DNA of 25,049 nucleotides from CAYMGM01 sp964390005 (lineage in GTDB: Bacteria; Pseudomonadota; Alphaproteobacteria; UBA9219), in NCBI GenBank assembly GCA_964390005.1, contig CAYMGM010000022.1, positions 1 through 25,049 on the forward strand. The letters run 5' to 3'. A model generated the notes under the pieces. That model searched no databases. It worked only from the letters and a program-made list of their open reading frames with translations, and was not told the DNA's origin. This document shows, in pieces, positions 1 to 7,232 of the stretch (its first letter is position 1; each line of letters begins with the position of its first letter). The translations under genes were made by a program, and so were the position numbers.

Positions 1-4
1 GAGG

Positions 5-100
5 CTATTTGTTTGGTCTCCTTTGCTTCATTGAGGTATGCGACGGCGTGCCGCCATGGGCATCTGTTTGATCTCATCTGCTTCATTAAGGTATGCGGTT
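5..100. repeat. Two-copy tandem repeat, about 56-bp period
   Basis: Two imperfect copies begin near 5 and 61. Both contain TTTG-TCTC--TTGCTTCATT-AGGTATGCG with a few substitutions, and GC-rich sequence containing GGCGTGCCGCC separates them. The equivalent place in the complete element (7100-7133) has a single copy. Copy number therefore varies inside this element family. Further copies may lie beyond position 1. Confidence 0.6.
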
Positions 101-127
101 TTATTCTGCACCGCCCCTTCCTTTTGT

Positions 128-154
128 GTCATCCCCGCGGAGGCGGGGATCCAG
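128..154. repeat. Inner palindromic repeat, copy 1
   Basis: This is a 27-bp unit with arms ATCCCCGC and GCGGGGAT around a short centre, flanked by GTC and CCAG. It has one variant base in the centre (GGA instead of GAA). It pairs in inverted orientation with the copy at 219-245. It belongs to the widespread proteobacterial dispersed repeat often mistranslated as VIPAKAGIQ or WIPAFAGMT. Confidence 0.85.
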
Positions 155-218
155 AGGACTTGGCCGCCAGAGAAGACGCTTCTTTTTTGATCCCCGTCCG
201 CGTCAGCTGAGAGGCCCC

Positions 219-245
219 CTGGATCCCCGCCTTCGCGGGGATGAC
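219..245. repeat. Inner palindromic repeat, copy 2
   Basis: Inverted partner of 128-154: CTGG, then arms ATCCCCGC and GCGGGGAT around CTTC, then GAC. It matches the unit at 7039-7065 base for base. The 64 bp between it and 128-154 are also conserved between the two elements, so the pair moves or duplicates as a block. Confidence 0.85.
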
Positions 246-349
246 GAATGAAGGGTGGGGGGCGACACCCCCAAATGTCGATGTCAGGTGCATCGGCCCA
301 CCGTTCCAGGTGGCATACCCCTATACAGACGTGTTCTCCCCCCAAAATG

Positions 350-370
350 GCAGCGGGGCCACCCCGCTGC
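350..370. terminator. Terminal hairpin of element copy 1, possible terminator for the LamG-type gene
   Basis: Arms GCAGCGGGG (350-358) and CCCCGCTGC (362-370) pair perfectly over 9 bp around a 3-nt loop. On the minus strand the hairpin is followed by CATTTTGG, a short T run. It lies 35 nt downstream of the stop of the minus-strand gene ending at 405. The structure is certain; its use as an intrinsic terminator is inferred and the T run is weak. The complete element has a shorter hairpin with the same loop at each end. Confidence 0.5.
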
Positions 371-404
371 TGGCGTCATAAGGGGGCTCGGTAAATAATG
401 ACTT

Positions 405-2113
405 TTACCATTCGATAAAAACAGCGCCGTTTGCACCATTGCCACTATACCCCGTCGAGGAGCGTCCGCCACCGTTGATATATAAGCCGCCGCCGCCGCC
501 GCCGCCGCCCATACCGCCGCGTCCACCACCGCCATAGCCGGCACCTTCATAAAAGGCACCCCCATCCCATTGCCCGCCCGGTGCAGCAGAAAAAGAAGCT
601 GTTTGAAACAGCACGCCCTGAACATTATTGGTTGCTGAAACTATGGTCCCCTGCCCAGCACCTGGAGACGAATAGCACGTACCTTGGACGCAGCTACTGC
701 CAGCAGAGCCATTTGTTCCGCCATAGCCTGCAGCTCCATAACCATAGTATCCACCACAGCCGCCGCCCGATCCCCCGGCACCCCCTGTACTGCCCATCGC
801 ACCGCCTGATGCAACGCCGCCTGTTGCAGTGATAGAAGCTATGGTTGTTGAGGTTCCGCTTGTCCCAGCGGTGGTGCTTCCACTTGTAGCAGCAGCGCCG
901 CCTGTGCCGATAACAACGGAAAGAGCGCCCGTGACACGGACTTCTTTTGCGACCACATAGCCGCTTCCGCCGCCGCCAGCCGATCCGCTTCCACCACCAC
1001 CGCCGCCGCCGCCGCCGCCAATAGCTAAAATGCGTGTAGTTAAGGGGCATGCGGTTGATACGCCCGAAGGAGGGGTAAACGTGCCGCTGGCCGTAAAGAA
1101 CTGGGAACCGCTGGCAATACGCGGACAAATGGTCGAACATGGATCCGTCGGTGCGGTGGGTGGCGTAAAGTTGGATGTCCACAGGGCAACGCCCTTGATA
1201 ACGCGCAGTTCGTCGATATAGCCACCTATGTAATAGGGACCGTTGGTCGGCCAGGCCCCAATAGAATAGGAATACCCTGGTTGCCAAACCGTTGCCGAGG
1301 ATGTTGCCGTCGAGATCTGTGTTCCGTTTCGAAAGGCGAAAAAGGTATTGCCGCTGCGCACAACGGCGTAATGATCCCATTCGGCTCCGGGGGCCGCGCC
1401 CATATCCAGAGCGCTGACGACTTCCCAACCGCTTCCCGAGGAGGAGAGATAAGTATATAAATGGCCGCTCGACAAATAGCCAAATACAGGACCGTACGTG
1501 TAGTCGCTGGCCATATGGAAGACAACCCCATTGGCACCCGTCAGGTTATAGGCCCAGAAATCGACTGTGAAATCGCCATTTCCTAAAACATCCGTCGAGG
1601 GATGAGTCACACGCAAATAGCCGGACGAGCCGTCAACATAAAGACTTTTACCGCCAAAGGCGGATTGGGCCGAAGTGATGGCAACGCCGCCGATCGCCGA
1701 AACGGGATTGGCGTCATTCGAACTATCGGCGTAACTGTCCATGTGCATCAAAAGACGAATGTCTTTATTGCAGTTCCCGCTGCTGCCAGACCCTAATGAT
1801 GTCCAGGCGGTGCCGTTGCAAACCTGAACGTGCTGGCCGTGTATTGCAGCATGCCGGCTTTGCTGGCGTCGCAGGCTGTCGCGGCATAGGGTGGGGCGGC
1901 GACCGCGCCAAGAATAAGGGGGCCTTTGACAAAGGTGGTGCCGTTGCATTGGGCGTTTGTGTCCCAATCAAAGGCGTTGCTGTCGCCTGTACAGGCCTTG
2001 CCGATAATCTTTTCGGCAGCCCCAACAGGCGTGCTCGCCAGAAAAAAAGACAACATAGACACGAAAATAATTTGTCGCGGATCGATTTTAACGAAAGAAG
2101 TCGAAGACAACAT
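405..2113 (-). pseudogene. Exported LamG-domain and glycine-rich protein, frameshifted
   Basis: The 5' part (2113 to about 1831) encodes a signal peptide ending near VGAAEK and a Cys-containing head (GKACTGDSNAFDWDTNAQC). The reading frame must shift near 1829-1831 to continue as VQVCNGTAWTSLG. The neighbouring paralogue at 2143-2490 shows the expected unbroken order (MLQWTGTSVQGCDGTQW), so one base appears to be missing here. The 3' frame then encodes a LamG/concanavalin-like domain (around 1130-1740, with FTVDFWAY, WDHYAVVR and YIGGYIDELRV) and a C-terminal glycine-rich domain ending GANGAVFIEW, like those in phage tail and surface proteins. Restored length would be about 570 residues. The start is the ATG at 2113 behind GGAG; a TTG lies one codon earlier. 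The gene could be a true pseudogene, an assembly error or, less likely, recoded, since I see no slippery heptamer. The biological role is unknown; a surface or extracellular location is inferred. Confidence 0.7.
486..509. repeat. GCC trinucleotide tract (8 units)
   Basis: Eight consecutive GCC triplets encode a polyglycine run in the glycine-rich C-terminal domain of the minus-strand LamG-type gene. A second, less perfect CCA/CCG tract at 991-1020 encodes another glycine run at the start of the same domain. Slippage by whole triplets would change glycine number without shifting frame. Confidence 0.85.
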
Positions 2114-2142
2114 CAAATTTTACTCCGCAGGACCTTAGAGAA

Positions 2143-2490
2143 TTAATTGAAAGAGATCCATTGTGTGCCGTCACACCCCTGCACACTTGTTCCTGTCCAT
2201 TGCAACATCCCGGCCTTACTGGCGTCACAGGCTGTTGAGGTATAGGGCGGTTTCGTAACGGGCCCCAACAGGATCGGGCCCTTGATCAAGTTTGTGCCGT
2301 TGCATTGCGCATTCGTGTCCCAGTCAAAGGCGTTGCGGTCGCCTATACAGGCTTTGCCGATTTCTTTTTCGGCCCCTTCTGCTGGCAGGGCCAGCAAAAC
2401 GCAGAAAAGAAAAGTCGCCGAAAGGCGAAAGAAAGGGAACAAGCGAAGATGACCGTTGTTTCTTTTTTGATACATTTGGAATGCTTGCAT
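2143..2490 (-). CDS. Small exported Cys-containing protein, paralogue of the downstream LamG-type gene
   Basis: This 115-residue protein has a basic N-terminus and a hydrophobic segment (about residues 16-38: LFPFFRLSATFLFCVLLALP) with probable signal-peptidase cleavage after AEGA. The mature part is about 75 residues with paired cysteines (KACIGD, AQCNGT, TACDAS, QGCDGT). It aligns almost throughout with the head of the frameshifted neighbour but stops after the GTQWISFN end, where the neighbour continues into LamG. The gap to the neighbour is about 30 nt and both lie on the minus strand, so the two look like a tandem duplication in one transcript. No good ribosome site precedes the ATG at 2490. 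Homology with the upstream sequence of the neighbour extends past this ATG, where an ATA stands in place of the neighbour's ATG; a different start is possible (Met6 at 2475). Function is unknown. Confidence 0.75.
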   Translation of the reverse strand: MQAFQMYQKRNNGHLRLFPFFRLSATFLFCVLLALPAEGAEKEIGKACIGDRNAFDWDTNAQCNGTNLIKGPILLGPVTKPPYTSTACDASKAGMLQWTGTSVQGCDGTQWISFN

Positions 2491-2644
2491 TCGAGGAGAG
2501 GTCGAAGACGATATATTAGAAAGAGCCCCTCAAAAAATCAAAAAAAAACAAAAACATCGCCTTTTAAAACAAAACAAACGAATAAAAACGATGCGAAAGG
2601 GGGCTGTCTGGGCCAAAGAATAAAAAGATCAAAAAAGCGGGACA
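2491..2644. other. A-rich intergenic stretch, no gene seen
   Basis: The plus strand is very A-rich with long A runs (around 2534-2560), so the leader of the minus-strand gene starting at 2490 would be very T-rich. I see no convincing promoter hexamers and no open frame with coding character. Confidence 0.5.
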
Positions 2645-2667
2645 AAGAAAAAGGGACTTACGTCCCC
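2645..2667 (-). terminator. Intrinsic terminator for the gene at 2692-3189
   Basis: On the minus strand, GGGAC and GTCCC pair around a 4-nt loop (2653-2666) and are followed directly by TTTTTCTTTG. The hairpin begins about 25 nt after the stop codon at 2692. Confidence 0.7.
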
Positions 2668-2691
2668 ATTTTCTTGGAAAGGAACAAAGGC

Positions 2692-3189
2692 TTACTTGCC
2701 CAAGCGCCTTGCTTCTTTGACCGGAGCCTGGGCCTTCATGTCATTAATGGCCTGACGATGAATGATGATCAACGAGCGTTCGATGCCTGCATACATATCC
2801 TGCATCGTTTTTTCCGACGGCGTGCCGATCACGCGGTCAAACGCGTTATGATAAATTTCCAGCAAATTGCCGGCACCGCCCAAAACAAAACGCGGGCTTG
2901 TGCCATTGTTGGACCGTGACATAAAGGCCAAGGTGGTGGCGGCTTCGTCAACCGCAGTCAAGATGCGTTGCGGATTTTCTTGCTGGCGATCAAAGGCTTG
3001 GGCGCGGGCTTCTTGCGCCATATAGCGTCTTTGCTGGGCGGCGATCACGGGGTCGCGAGACATCAGGCTTTCAAGCGAAAAGCTGTCTGCACGTACAGGG
3101 GCTTCGGACGCGGCTTGTGCTGGCGTTTGAGGCGCAAAAATAAGTGTGGCGGCAAGGCCTGCGGCAGCAAGCAAAGAACGAGCAGACAT
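2692..3189 (-). CDS. Exported protein of unknown function (165 aa)
   Basis: An N-terminal Sec signal peptide is clear: MSAR, then a hydrophobic core (LLAAAGLAATLIFAP), then TPAQA-A cleavage near residue 27. The mature protein is mostly charged and helical-looking, with no membrane segment and no cysteine; recognisable patches are SLESLMSRDPVIAAQQRRYM and ERSLIIIHRQAINDMKAQ. No family is recognised. The start is well supported by GGAG five nt upstream of the ATG. It has its own terminator and appears monocistronic, divergent from nfeD. A periplasmic location is inferred. Confidence 0.8.
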   Translation of the reverse strand: MSARSLLAAAGLAATLIFAPQTPAQAASEAPVRADSFSLESLMSRDPVIAAQQRRYMAQEARAQAFDRQQENPQRILTAVDEAATTLAFMSRSNNGTSPRFVLGGAGNLLEIYHNAFDRVIGTPSEKTMQDMYAGIERSLIIIHRQAINDMKAQAPVKEARRLGK

Positions 3190-3350
3190 GAAAACTCCGT
3201 ATCTAAAAATGGGGCGGCCTTATCGTCAATCAACTTGAATAAAAGCATTATGCGCAAAAACATTACTTTCACTAAGGGTTTTTTATGGTGTCTTGGGCCT
3301 CGGATCGTGTTAACCGTTATTCGCGGCAAAAAACAACAAGGATGCGGCGC

Positions 3351-3827
3351 ATGACTTTGCTTTGGTGGCACTGGGCTCTTATCGGTTTTGGCTTCGCTTT
3401 GGCCGAACTGGCTTTTCCGGCTTTCGTCATGCTTTGGTTCGGGCTCGGCGGGCTTCTTGTTATGCTGGCCCTCCTTTTGATCCCCGACTTGCCGATTGAA
3501 ATCCAGCTCGCTTTGTGGGTCGTCTCGGCTTGCGTCATGACCTATCTTTGGTTCCACTTCTTTAAAAACAAAGCGCCGCGCACCTTGACGGGGCAGGCTC
3601 AGGCCGAGCTTATCGGCGAAATCGGTATTGTGGTCGCGCGGATCGCGCCCTTTGCGCCCGGAAAAGTCCGGTTTCAAAAACCGATTATCGGTTCCGAAGT
3701 TTGGGACTGTTTGGCCGAAACGGATTTGGCCGTTGGGGCGCGCGTGCGCGTGTCGCGGGTCGAAGGCAACAAGATCCTTGTTGAACCAGAGGAAGACGTG
3801 ACCGCTTCATTTGCAGGAAAGGACTAA
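3351..3827 (+). CDS. NfeD-family membrane protein
   Basis: The 158-residue product has the short NfeD layout: two or three N-terminal membrane segments (about residues 5-50 and 55-75, including WFGLGGLLVMLALLLIP) followed by a C-terminal OB-fold domain (about 90-155: LIGEIGIVVARIAP...VRVSRVEGNKILVEP). NfeD proteins partner SPFH/stomatin proteins at the membrane, and the next gene, 3 nt downstream, is exactly that. The start at 3351 follows AAGGA with good spacing and gives the usual family length, beginning MTLLWWHWAL. An upstream ATG at 3285 behind AAGGG would add 22 polar residues that do not fit the family. Confidence 0.88.
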   Translation: MTLLWWHWALIGFGFALAELAFPAFVMLWFGLGGLLVMLALLLIPDLPIEIQLALWVVSACVMTYLWFHFFKNKAPRTLTGQAQAELIGEIGIVVARIAPFAPGKVRFQKPIIGSEVWDCLAETDLAVGARVRVSRVEGNKILVEPEEDVTASFAGKD

Positions 3828-3830
3828 CCT

Positions 3831-4691
3831 ATGAGTGCATCGCTGATTTTCGTTCTTATTCTTCTTCTGTTTGTGTTTATCACGCTGGCCAATGGTATTC
3901 GCATTGTGCCGCAGGGCGAAGAGTGGGTTATTGAACGGTTAGGCCGTTATCACGAGACCTTCTTCCCCGGCCTTAACTTGATGATCCCCTTTATCGACAT
4001 CGTTTCGCGCAAGGTCGTCACCAAAGACGTTTTGCTCGATGTGCAAGAGCAAGAAGTTATTACCAAAGACAATGCGGTGATTTTGACGAACGCTATCGCC
4101 TTCGTCAAAGTGACGGATCCCGTTAAGGCTGTTTATGGTGTCGTCAGTTTTGCTGACGCTATCCGTAACTTGATCATGACGACGCTGCGCTCAATCATCG
4201 GCGAGATGGAATTGGACGAAGCCTTGTCCAGCCGCGATAAAATTAAAGCGCGTCTGCGCGAAAGCATCGCCGACGAAGTTTTGGATTGGGGGCTGACTGT
4301 CAAGTCCGTCGAAATCCAAGACATTAAACCGTCGGCGACCATGCAACGCGCAATGGAAATGCAAGCCTCGGCCGAGCGTGAACGTAAAGCGGTCGTGACG
4401 CGCGCCGAAGGGGCCAAGCAAGCCGCCATTTTGGAAGCCGACGCGCGGCTTGAATCCGCCAAGCGTGACGCGCAAGCGCAAGTGACGTTGGCCGAGGCTT
4501 CGGCGCAGGCTATTCAAAAAGTTATGGGTGCCGCGACGGGAAGCGATACGTCGCTGATGTATCTTTTGGGTGAAAAATACATCAAAGCGTTGGGCAGCCT
4601 GTCTGAAAGCCAAAACAGCAAAGTCGTTCTTCTGCCTGCCGATTTGCAGGAGGCCGTGCGCGGTTTCTTGGGAAAAAACAAGATTTCTTAA
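3831..4691 (+). CDS. qmcA: SPFH/Band 7 (stomatin/QmcA-like) membrane protein
   Basis: The 286-residue product starts with one membrane segment (residues 5-22, LIFVLILLLFVFITLANG), then a Band 7 domain (about 24-190: VPQGEEWVIERLGRYHETFFPGLNLMIPFID...VEIQDIKP), then an Ala/Glu/Arg-rich helix (about 195-245: RERKAVVTRAEGAKQAAILEADARLESAKRDAQAQ is broken here only by family variation) typical of oligomerising SPFH proteins, and a C-terminal LLPADLQ tail. Such proteins form large membrane-associated assemblies and are linked to membrane microdomains and proteolysis control. It sits 3 nt after nfeD, so the pair is translationally close. The qmcA symbol is by family; the precise role is not shown by sequence. 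Confidence 0.92.
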   Translation: MSASLIFVLILLLFVFITLANGIRIVPQGEEWVIERLGRYHETFFPGLNLMIPFIDIVSRKVVTKDVLLDVQEQEVITKDNAVILTNAIAFVKVTDPVKAVYGVVSFADAIRNLIMTTLRSIIGEMELDEALSSRDKIKARLRESIADEVLDWGLTVKSVEIQDIKPSATMQRAMEMQASAERERKAVVTRAEGAKQAAILEADARLESAKRDAQAQVTLAEASAQAIQKVMGAATGSDTSLMYLLGEKYIKALGSLSESQNSKVVLLPADLQEAVRGFLGKNKIS

Positions 4692-4696
4692 GATAA

Positions 4697-4712
4697 AACC
4701 CGTTTTCGGGTT
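4697..4712 (+). other. Short hairpin after the SPFH gene
   Basis: AACCCG and CGGGTT form a perfect 6-bp stem around TTTT, starting 6 nt after the stop codon. It has no T tract of its own but sits directly ahead of the stronger terminator at 4719-4754 and may stabilise the mRNA 3' end. Confidence 0.5.
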
Positions 4713-4718
4713 CACAGA

Positions 4719-4754
4719 GGGGCCTTCAATCCGTTAAGATTGGGGCCCTTTTTG
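4719..4754 (+). terminator. Intrinsic terminator between the SPFH gene and tsaD
   Basis: GGGCC-TT-CAATC pairs with GATTG-GG-GGCCC-type sequence around CGTTAA, with G:T pairs in the middle, and is followed by TTTTTG. It separates the nfeD/SPFH pair from tsaD. The T run ends about 20 nt before the tsaD start, so tsaD transcription depends on read-through or on a promoter not identified here. Confidence 0.65.
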
Positions 4755-4775
4755 TTGGGAAGATGTCAGGGAAAG

Positions 4776-5822
4776 ATGCTTGTTTTAGGGATCGAAACCA
4801 GTTGCGATGAAACCGCCGTCGGGATCGTGGACGATAACCGCCGCATTTGGGCCAACCAAATCGCGACGCAAATCGCCGTGCACCAACCCTATGGCGGCGT
4901 TGTGCCCGAGATTGCGGCACGCGCTCATTTGGACAAGATCGAGCCCGTTATTCGCGCGGCTTTGGATGAAGCCCGTGTTTCTTTAAATGACATTGACGGT
5001 ATTGCGGCAACCTGTGGCCCCGGGCTAATTGGCGGCGTTATGGTTGGCGCCATGGCGGGCAAGGCCATGGCTGCCGTAATGCAAAAGCCCTTTATGGCCG
5101 TCAATCATCTTGAAGCGCATGCGCTTGTTGCGCGCCTGACCGAAGGCGCGCCTTTTCCTTATCTTCTTCTTTTGATGTCGGGCGGGCATTGTCAGCTTTT
5201 ATGGGTCGAAGGGGTCGGGGCTTATGAAAAACTCGGCGCGACCATCGACGATGCCGTCGGCGAATGTTTCGATAAAAGCGCAAAAATCTTGGGCCTTGGC
5301 TATCCCGGCGGTCCGATGATTGAAAAAGCAGCGCAAAGCGGCAATGCCATGGCTTTTTCTTTGCCACACCCGATGAAGGGGCGGGCTGGGTGTGATTTTT
5401 CTTTTTCGGGTTTGAAGACGGCGGTTCGTACCGAAGCCGCAAAGCAAGAGAAAACGCCAACGTTTGTTGCCGATATGGCGGCAAGCCTTCAGAAAACCAT
5501 TACCGAGACGCTTGTCGATCGCACGCAGCATGCGCTGCGCCAGCTTGCAGAAACGGGGCGGAAGCCTCAGGCTTTGGTTGTTGGTGGCGGCGTGGCGGCC
5601 AATGGGGCCATTCGGCACGGGCTGGTTGACGTGGCGGCGCAGCATGCGCTGCCCTTTATGGCCCCGCCGCCTGTGCTTTGTACGGATAACGGCGTCATGA
5701 TTGCGTGGGCGGGGCTTGAGCGCCTGCGTCTGGGTTTGACAGATGGGCTTGATTTTAGAACGCGACCGCGATGGCCTTTAGAGGAATTGCGTTTACGCAA
5801 CAAGGAAGGATCAGCAGGATGA
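4776..5822 (+). CDS. tsaD: tRNA N6-threonylcarbamoyladenosine synthase subunit TsaD
   Basis: This 348-residue ASKHA-fold protein transfers the threonylcarbamoyl group to A37 of ANN-decoding tRNAs, working in the cytoplasm with TsaB and TsaE. The N-terminus MLVLGIETSCDETAVG is canonical and fixes the start at 4776 behind AGGGA; a longer frame from 4740 would overlap the terminator. Metal-binding histidines are H111 and H115 (NHLEAH), the substrate-site SGGH is at about 135-138, the glycine-rich VVGGGVAANG is near 270, and the distal metal Asp is in CTDNGVMIAWAG near 310. Length is normal. Its TGA overlaps the ATG of gpsA (ATGA). Confidence 0.97.
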   Translation: MLVLGIETSCDETAVGIVDDNRRIWANQIATQIAVHQPYGGVVPEIAARAHLDKIEPVIRAALDEARVSLNDIDGIAATCGPGLIGGVMVGAMAGKAMAAVMQKPFMAVNHLEAHALVARLTEGAPFPYLLLLMSGGHCQLLWVEGVGAYEKLGATIDDAVGECFDKSAKILGLGYPGGPMIEKAAQSGNAMAFSLPHPMKGRAGCDFSFSGLKTAVRTEAAKQEKTPTFVADMAASLQKTITETLVDRTQHALRQLAETGRKPQALVVGGGVAANGAIRHGLVDVAAQHALPFMAPPPVLCTDNGVMIAWAGLERLRLGLTDGLDFRTRPRWPLEELRLRNKEGSAG

Positions 5823-6829
5823 AAGACTTCAATCGCTTTGGCGTTATCGGGGCTGGCGCATGGGGAACGGCTTTGGCGCAGACGCTTGCGCGCGCAGGGC
5901 ACGATGTTCTGTTGTGGGCGCGCGAAACCGATGTTGTCGAGGAGGTGAATGCTCAGCATGAAAACGTCACTTATCTAAAGGGGGTTGCGCTTGATCCAAA
6001 AATCAAGGCAACGACCGATCTTGCGGCGCTTGAGCCGATGGATGTGTGGCTTTGGGTTGTCCCCGTCCAACATACGCGCGGCGTTGCGGATGATTTGCGC
6101 GCGGCTTGCGTGGGCTCGGCGCGCGCGCAGCCGATTGTTTTGTGTAACAAAGGGATTGAGCAAAAAAGCCTGTCGTTTCCAGAAAGCATTTTGGCACCCT
6201 TGATGCCGGATCATCCTTTAGCTGTTTTGTCGGGCCCCACTTTTGCGGCAGAAGTGGCGCGGGGGTTGCCAACGGCTGTGACGCTGGCTTGCCGCGACGG
6301 GGTTCTGGCGGCGGCGTTGGCTGAGGCGATTGGCAGCCGATCCTTCCGCCCTTATTCGACGGATGATGTGACGGGGGCTGAGGTTGGCGGCGCGATCAAA
6401 AACGTGATTGCCGTTGCCTGTGGGATCGCGACAGGGTGTCAGTTGGGCGATAATGCGCGCGCCGCGCTGATCACGCGCGGTTTGGCTGAAATGATGCGTT
6501 TAGGCATGGCGTTGGGGGGACGTGCCGAAACCTTGATGGGCTTATCAGGTCTTGGCGATTTGACGCTGACCTGTTCCAGTTTTCAATCGCGCAATATGTC
6601 TTTGGGTGCGGCCTTAGGGAAGGGTGAGACGCTGGAATCTATTTTAGCGTCGCGTCAGACGGTCGCCGAAGGTGTTCCGACGGCGGCGGCAGCGGTTGCT
6701 TTGGCCGAAAAGCTTGGCGTAGAGATGCCAATCGCCTCAGCCGTTCATGCCATTTTATATAAGGGGGCCGGTGTCGAGCCGACGATTGAAGCTCTTTTAT
6801 CCCGTCCCCGCCGCCCCGAAAGCCCCTAG
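5819..6829 (+). CDS. gpsA: Glycerol-3-phosphate dehydrogenase [NAD(P)+]
   Basis: The 336-residue enzyme reduces dihydroxyacetone phosphate to sn-glycerol 3-phosphate, the backbone for membrane phospholipids. The Rossmann motif GAGAWG is at residues 11-16; the catalytic lysine lies in GGAIKNVIAVACGIATG (about 194); and NARAALITRGLAEM with LMGLSGLGDL covers the substrate and dimer region. The start at 5819 overlaps the tsaD stop in ATGA, with AGCAGG upstream, so the two are translationally coupled. The last codons are CCC TAG, and this stop coincides with the left end of the 418-bp element: its TA is the putative target-site copy and its G is the first element base. Confidence 0.97.
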   Translation: MKDFNRFGVIGAGAWGTALAQTLARAGHDVLLWARETDVVEEVNAQHENVTYLKGVALDPKIKATTDLAALEPMDVWLWVVPVQHTRGVADDLRAACVGSARAQPIVLCNKGIEQKSLSFPESILAPLMPDHPLAVLSGPTFAAEVARGLPTAVTLACRDGVLAAALAEAIGSRSFRPYSTDDVTGAEVGGAIKNVIAVACGIATGCQLGDNARAALITRGLAEMMRLGMALGGRAETLMGLSGLGDLTLTCSSFQSRNMSLGAALGKGETLESILASRQTVAEGVPTAAAAVALAEKLGVEMPIASAVHAILYKGAGVEPTIEALLSRPRRPESP

Positions 6830-6843
6830 CGGCGTGGCGCCGC
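6829..6843 (+). terminator. Left terminal hairpin of the element, possible terminator for gpsA
   Basis: GCGGCG and CGCCGC pair around TGG, starting at the last base of the gpsA stop codon. The following sequence GGCCATTCTTGG has only a weak T run, so function as an intrinsic terminator is plausible but unproven. The matching hairpin of the other element copy has one swapped base pair. Confidence 0.4.
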
Positions 6844-6946
6844 GGCCATTCTTGGGGGGAGAACACTTCTGTATAGGGGGATGCCACCTAGAACGGTGGG
6901 CCTTTCGCCCGACATCGACATTTGGCGTTGTCGCCCCCCCTTATTC

Positions 6947-6973
6947 GTCATCCCCGCGAAGGCGGGGATCCAG
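6947..6973. repeat. Inner palindromic repeat, copy 3
   Basis: GTC, arms ATCCCCGC and GCGGGGAT around GAAG-type centre, then CCAG. It forms the left member of the nested inverted pair in the complete element and equals the inverse of the unit at 219-245. Confidence 0.88.
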
Positions 6974-7038
6974 GGGACCTCTCAGTTGGCACGGACGGGG
7001 ATCAAAAAAGGAAACGTCTTCTCTGGCGGCCAAGCCTT

Positions 7039-7065
7039 CTGGATCCCCGCCTTCGCGGGGATGAC
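7039..7065. repeat. Inner palindromic repeat, copy 4
   Basis: Right member of the nested inverted pair: CTGG, ATCCCCGC, CTTC, GCGGGGAT, GAC. The spacer from 6974 to 7038 is conserved with the other element (GGACGGGGATCAAAAAAG and GTCTTCTCTGGCGGCCAAG), showing the block is inherited as a unit. Confidence 0.88.
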
Positions 7066-7232
7066 ACAAAAGGAAAGGGCGGTACAGAATAAATCCGCAG
7101 ACCTCAATGAAGTAGATGAGACGAAACAGACAGCTTCGGCGCTATGCTGGTGAAGTTGATGTCAGGTGCAAAGGCTTGCCGTTCTAGGTGGCATACCCCT
7201 CTACAGACGTGTTCTCCCCCCAAAAATGGCCG

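Larger units (their letters stand above)
1..385 (-). mobile_element. Truncated inverted copy of a composite MITE-like element
   Basis: Read on the minus strand, this stretch matches the complete element at 6829-7246 almost from end to end. It shares the outer segment with GGGGGGAGAACAC, the ATGCCACCT-GAACGG block, GACATCGACATTTGG, the two inner palindromes (219-245 and 128-154) and the AATGAAG tail. The window edge cuts off the distal terminal repeat, and the proximal boundary near 371-385 is approximate. It lies just downstream of the stop of the LamG-type gene (stop at 405-407), with its outer end facing that gene. The tail carries two copies of a roughly 56-bp unit where the other element has one. 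It contains no transposase and no credible gene. Homology between the copies is seen directly; mobility by an unlinked transposase is inferred. Confidence 0.8.

Noticed and set aside
1..245. Repeats near the left edge as a possible CRISPR array
   Set aside because: The units are palindromes in inverted orientation and conserved spacers recur in the second element copy, which is opposite to a CRISPR array with unique spacers.
694..1428. Minus-strand open frame (244 codons) within the LamG-type gene
   Set aside because: It is an alternative frame of the same strand, very rich in Arg, Trp and Cys. The LamG and glycine-rich reading is in another frame.
3285..3350. Upstream ATG at 3285 as the nfeD start
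   Set aside because: It has a fair ribosome site, but the added residues are polar and unlike the family N-terminus. The ATG at 3351 gives the expected length and also has a ribosome site.
6881..7153. Open frame with FVIPAKAGIQ and WIPAFAGMT across the element
   Set aside because: This is the well-known false translation of the inner palindromic repeat. It has no ribosome site or homology beyond the repeat, and the matching frame in the other copy is not conserved as protein.
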